From Blautia sp. BIOML-A1 (GTDB lineage: Bacteria > Bacillota > Clostridia > Lachnospirales > Lachnospiraceae): a stretch of 64,000 bases of DNA. The stretch covers positions 71,368-135,367 of the forward strand of contig NZ_WWVR01000003.1 in the NCBI RefSeq assembly GCF_009883055.1, given 5' to 3'. The notes under the pieces were generated by a model. The model worked only from the letters and a program-made list of their open reading frames with translations, did not search any database and had not been told where the DNA came from. Position numbers and translations under genes: made by a program. Below are positions 62,189 to 64,000 of this stretch, piece after piece (position 1 is the first letter of the stretch; each line of letters opens with the position of its first letter).

Positions 62189-62728
62189 ATGACAGATGAA
62201 GCAGAACTTTTGCAGCGTCTCAGGAACAGAGAAAAAAATTCCATAGATGAAGCAATCCGAATTTATACGCCGTATTTGAGTACTGTTTTGTATCATATGG
62301 CCGGCAATTCACTGCCGAAAGAGGATATTGAAGAAATTGTGGCAGATGTGTTTGTTGTACTTTGGAAGAATACCGGGAGGATAGATTTGCAGAAAGGTAC
62401 ATTACGGTCATATCTTGCTGCTGTTGCCCGGAATTTTGCTCTGAAACGGATAAACAGAAAGATGGATCATACATCTCTTGAAGATATTGAACTGTCAGAT
62501 GGCAAAAATTTCATGGAAGAGAATTTTCACAATAATTATGTATGGGAAACAGTTATGAGCCTTGGCGAACCTGACAGCGAGATTTTTGTAAGGCGGTATA
62601 AATTTGATGAAAAAATCAAGGATATTTCAAAAGCAATGGGACTTAATATTTCTACAGTTAAGACCAGACTTTCAAGAGGAAAAAGAAAACTCAGAAAAAT
62701 GTTATCGGATGCGGAGGAAAAATTATGA
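62189..62728 (+). CDS. ECF sigma factor (unit 4)
   Basis: This 179-residue sigma factor has region 2 (DIEEIVADVFVVLWKNTGRID, then LRSYLAAVARNFALKRINRK) and region 4 (SEIFVRRYKFDEKIKDISKAM, NISTVKTRLSRGKRKLRKML). ATG at 62189 follows AAAGAAAGTAGG. It is the only plus-strand sigma unit in the window. Its upstream region (AT-rich, TTGACA near 62115) has no clear ECF motif. Confidence 0.93.
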   Translation: MTDEAELLQRLRNREKNSIDEAIRIYTPYLSTVLYHMAGNSLPKEDIEEIVADVFVVLWKNTGRIDLQKGTLRSYLAAVARNFALKRINRKMDHTSLEDIELSDGKNFMEENFHNNYVWETVMSLGEPDSEIFVRRYKFDEKIKDISKAMGLNISTVKTRLSRGKRKLRKMLSDAEEKL

Positions 62729-63519
62729 GAAGAAAAAATTTGCTTAAAGAATTGGGAATACAAAAACAGGCAGATACTTCCTGTAATGCTCTTGATATTG
62801 ATACAGAGAATGTCAGACAGAGAGTTTATGCAAAACTTGACTTCGCAGATACAGAAAGGAAGCAAACGACTATGAGATCAAAAAAGAAAATATTACCTTT
62901 GTTGATAGCTGCAACACTTACAATTGGAGTTACTGCTGTGGCAGCAACAGGAGAGATTTCAATGTGGACAGGTTCATCTGCATCACGTGCTGATTATACA
63001 TCTCTTCCAACGTCAGAACAGATTACAAAGGATGTTGGGTATAGACCGGTATTGATTGATACCTTTGAGAACGGGTACTGCTTCAAAGAGGGCAATATTA
63101 TAAAAAACAGTTTTAAGGATGGCAATGCAAATGTAATTGAGAATTTTAAATCTGTGTCCTTTGATTATCAGAAGAATGGAGATGTTGTATCGTTTGAACA
63201 GCAGAAATTTAACTCAAAACTTACTCCGTCAGGTGATATTATTGCCACTGTAAATGAAACAAATTTGTATTATGTACATTATATAAATAAAGTGGTATCA
63301 GATGATTACGAATTGACAGAACAAGATAAAAAAGACCAGTCCAGTGGAAAAGTTGTATTCAGTTATGATGACAGTGCTTCTCAGATTGAAGTCAGTCAAG
63401 TTCAAAGCGTTAACTGGAATAAGGATGGCATCCAGTATGATTTGCTGCAAATAGATGGAAAATTATCTGCCGGAGAACTTGCAGATATGGCGAGAGAGGT
63501 TATTAATAACAGAAGATAA
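62725..63519 (+). CDS. Membrane anti-sigma factor-like partner of unit 4
   Basis: This 264-residue protein overlaps the sigma gene by 4 bases (ATGA). A cytoplasmic head of about 50 residues (VRQRVYAKLDFADTERKQTT) precedes one helix (ILPLLIAATLTIGVTAVAA), then an extracytoplasmic domain of about 180 residues (DVGYRPVLIDTFENGYCF; FKSVSFDYQKNGDVVSFEQQ; VVFSYDDSASQIEVSQVQSV). It is smaller than the DUF4179 partners of units 1-3. Position and layout support the anti-sigma role. Confidence 0.82.
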   Translation: MRRKNLLKELGIQKQADTSCNALDIDTENVRQRVYAKLDFADTERKQTTMRSKKKILPLLIAATLTIGVTAVAATGEISMWTGSSASRADYTSLPTSEQITKDVGYRPVLIDTFENGYCFKEGNIIKNSFKDGNANVIENFKSVSFDYQKNGDVVSFEQQKFNSKLTPSGDIIATVNETNLYYVHYINKVVSDDYELTEQDKKDQSSGKVVFSYDDSASQIEVSQVQSVNWNKDGIQYDLLQIDGKLSAGELADMAREVINNRR

Positions 63520-63521
63520 AG

Positions 63522-63561
63522 AAAAAAGATGGTGGATTCAGTTCGGTTCACCATCTTTTTG
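63522..63561 (+). terminator. Terminator of sigma unit 4
   Basis: AAAAGATGGTG and CACCATCTTTTT form an 11-bp stem ending in a T-run on the plus strand. Confidence 0.88.
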
Positions 63562-63739
63562 TAACTGTTGTGGAAATACCTGTATCGCAGCTGATGCATA
63601 ATATGTTATAATTTACAGATAGTGTAGCTGTCCAGAACTTTTATAGTTACGGTAAATGTAAAATATCTGTCAGGAAAAAGTCTATGACTGCAAATATGCT
63701 GGAATTTCTAAGCCGCAGCACCTCTTTAATATCGTGTTT

Positions 63740-63881
63740 GTGACATGCTCCTACCACTTAAATCATAGATTTTGAAGTGGGGGCTTCTTGCTCAATGGCT
63801 CTATTGAGCCAAGTATCTACAAGCTATCCTCGCGTACCCCGCGATTTTTATAAGTCCGGCTACGGACTTTTTATTGTGCTA
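63740..63881 (-). ncRNA. IS605 right end with omega-RNA (TnpB guide RNA) 3' region
   Basis: Downstream of the tnpB stop, the minus strand carries AGTCCG-TAGC-CGGACT, TCGCGGGGTACGCGA and GGCTCAATAGAGCC hairpins, then GCAAGAAGCCCCCACTTC...GAAGTGG-type pairing with AAGTGGTAGGAGC and the element end near 63740. In IS605 elements this transcript is the guide scaffold for TnpB, and the bases after the element end form the guide. Confidence 0.65.
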
Positions 63882-64000
63882 TCATGCACATTCTGCAAAG
63901 ATTTTTTTTCCCTCATTCATGAGGTTCACTGCTGCATTTACATCACGATCCATTCTGTTTCCACATTCACAGTAATAAATTCTTTCAGATAAAGACAATT
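63882..64000 (-). CDS. tnpB: TnpB (IS605 OrfB-type RNA-guided nuclease), C-terminal end only
   Basis: The 38 visible codons read LSERIYYCECGNRMDRDVNAA..., ending FAECA, with the stop at 63882-63884. They include the second half of the zinc ribbon (C-x-C-G) and the final RuvC Asp (DRDVNAA). The rest lies beyond the window. TnpB is an omega-RNA-guided DNA nuclease; the right end and RNA region follow directly. Confidence 0.88.
   Translation of the reverse strand, partial: LSLSERIYYCECGNRMDRDVNAAVNLMNEGKKIFAECA

Overview
The window reads as a gut Lachnospiraceae-type Firmicute (Clostridia). I infer this from AGGAGG ribosome sites, Gram-positive surface proteins with a sortase, PadR/HAAS, YtrA-type GntR and ECF/DUF4179 modules, and asnB. 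No rRNA or housekeeping marker is present to fix the genus. Nearly all genes lie on the minus strand, so transcription runs from high to low coordinates.

1-7.75 kb: a surface-protein locus starting at a canonical promoter and a cobalamin-type riboswitch (7.5-7.75 kb). It encodes a small secreted protein, an LRR/Ig-like protein, and a very large secreted protein with a DUF4430-like (transcobalamin beta-domain-like) module that runs off the left edge. 8-25 kb: a cargo/replication segment of what looks like an integrative conjugative element. It holds a class B sortase, a 2,174-residue SpaA-repeat adhesin with a thioester domain, a CHC2/Toprim primase-like protein, an ERF-type annealing protein, a DUF932-like protein, several small unknown proteins, a cold-shock protein, membrane proteins, a DUF3268 zinc-finger protein, an S1-domain protein and an orphan RelB/DinJ antitoxin. 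Intercistronic hairpins punctuate it. 25.4-26.3 kb holds broken Tn916-family regulatory genes and an ATPase fragment.

26.4-39 kb: a YtrA-type GntR/ABC operon with a palindromic operator; small membrane, lipoprotein and M28 peptidase genes; then an eight-gene block (response regulator, kinase, lipoprotein, two ABC-2 permeases, ATPase, CARDB-like surface protein, MacB-like membrane protein). Identical direct-repeat boxes precede its two transcription units. I regard this block as one functional system of unknown substrate.

39-52 kb: a GH20 hexosaminidase, a CpcT/CpeT-like protein, a truncated hybrid histidine kinase, an L,D-transpeptidase, an ECF sigma/DUF4179 pair, a PBECR4 protein preceded by a highly structured non-coding RNA with its own promoter and terminator, a GH95 remnant cut by a group II intron remnant, an AraC regulator, and a PadR/HAAS-SEDS pair. 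52-64 kb: signal peptidase I, an XRE regulator, three more ECF sigma/DUF4179-type pairs, a three-gene unknown membrane cluster, asnB behind tandem CopY/BlaI-like palindromes, integrase and transposase relics, and at the right edge an IS605-type tnpB 3' end with its omega-RNA region.

The best candidates for undescribed biology are the riboswitch-controlled DUF4430-like surface operon, the two-component/ABC/surface-protein block, and the structured RNA at 47.4-47.7 kb.
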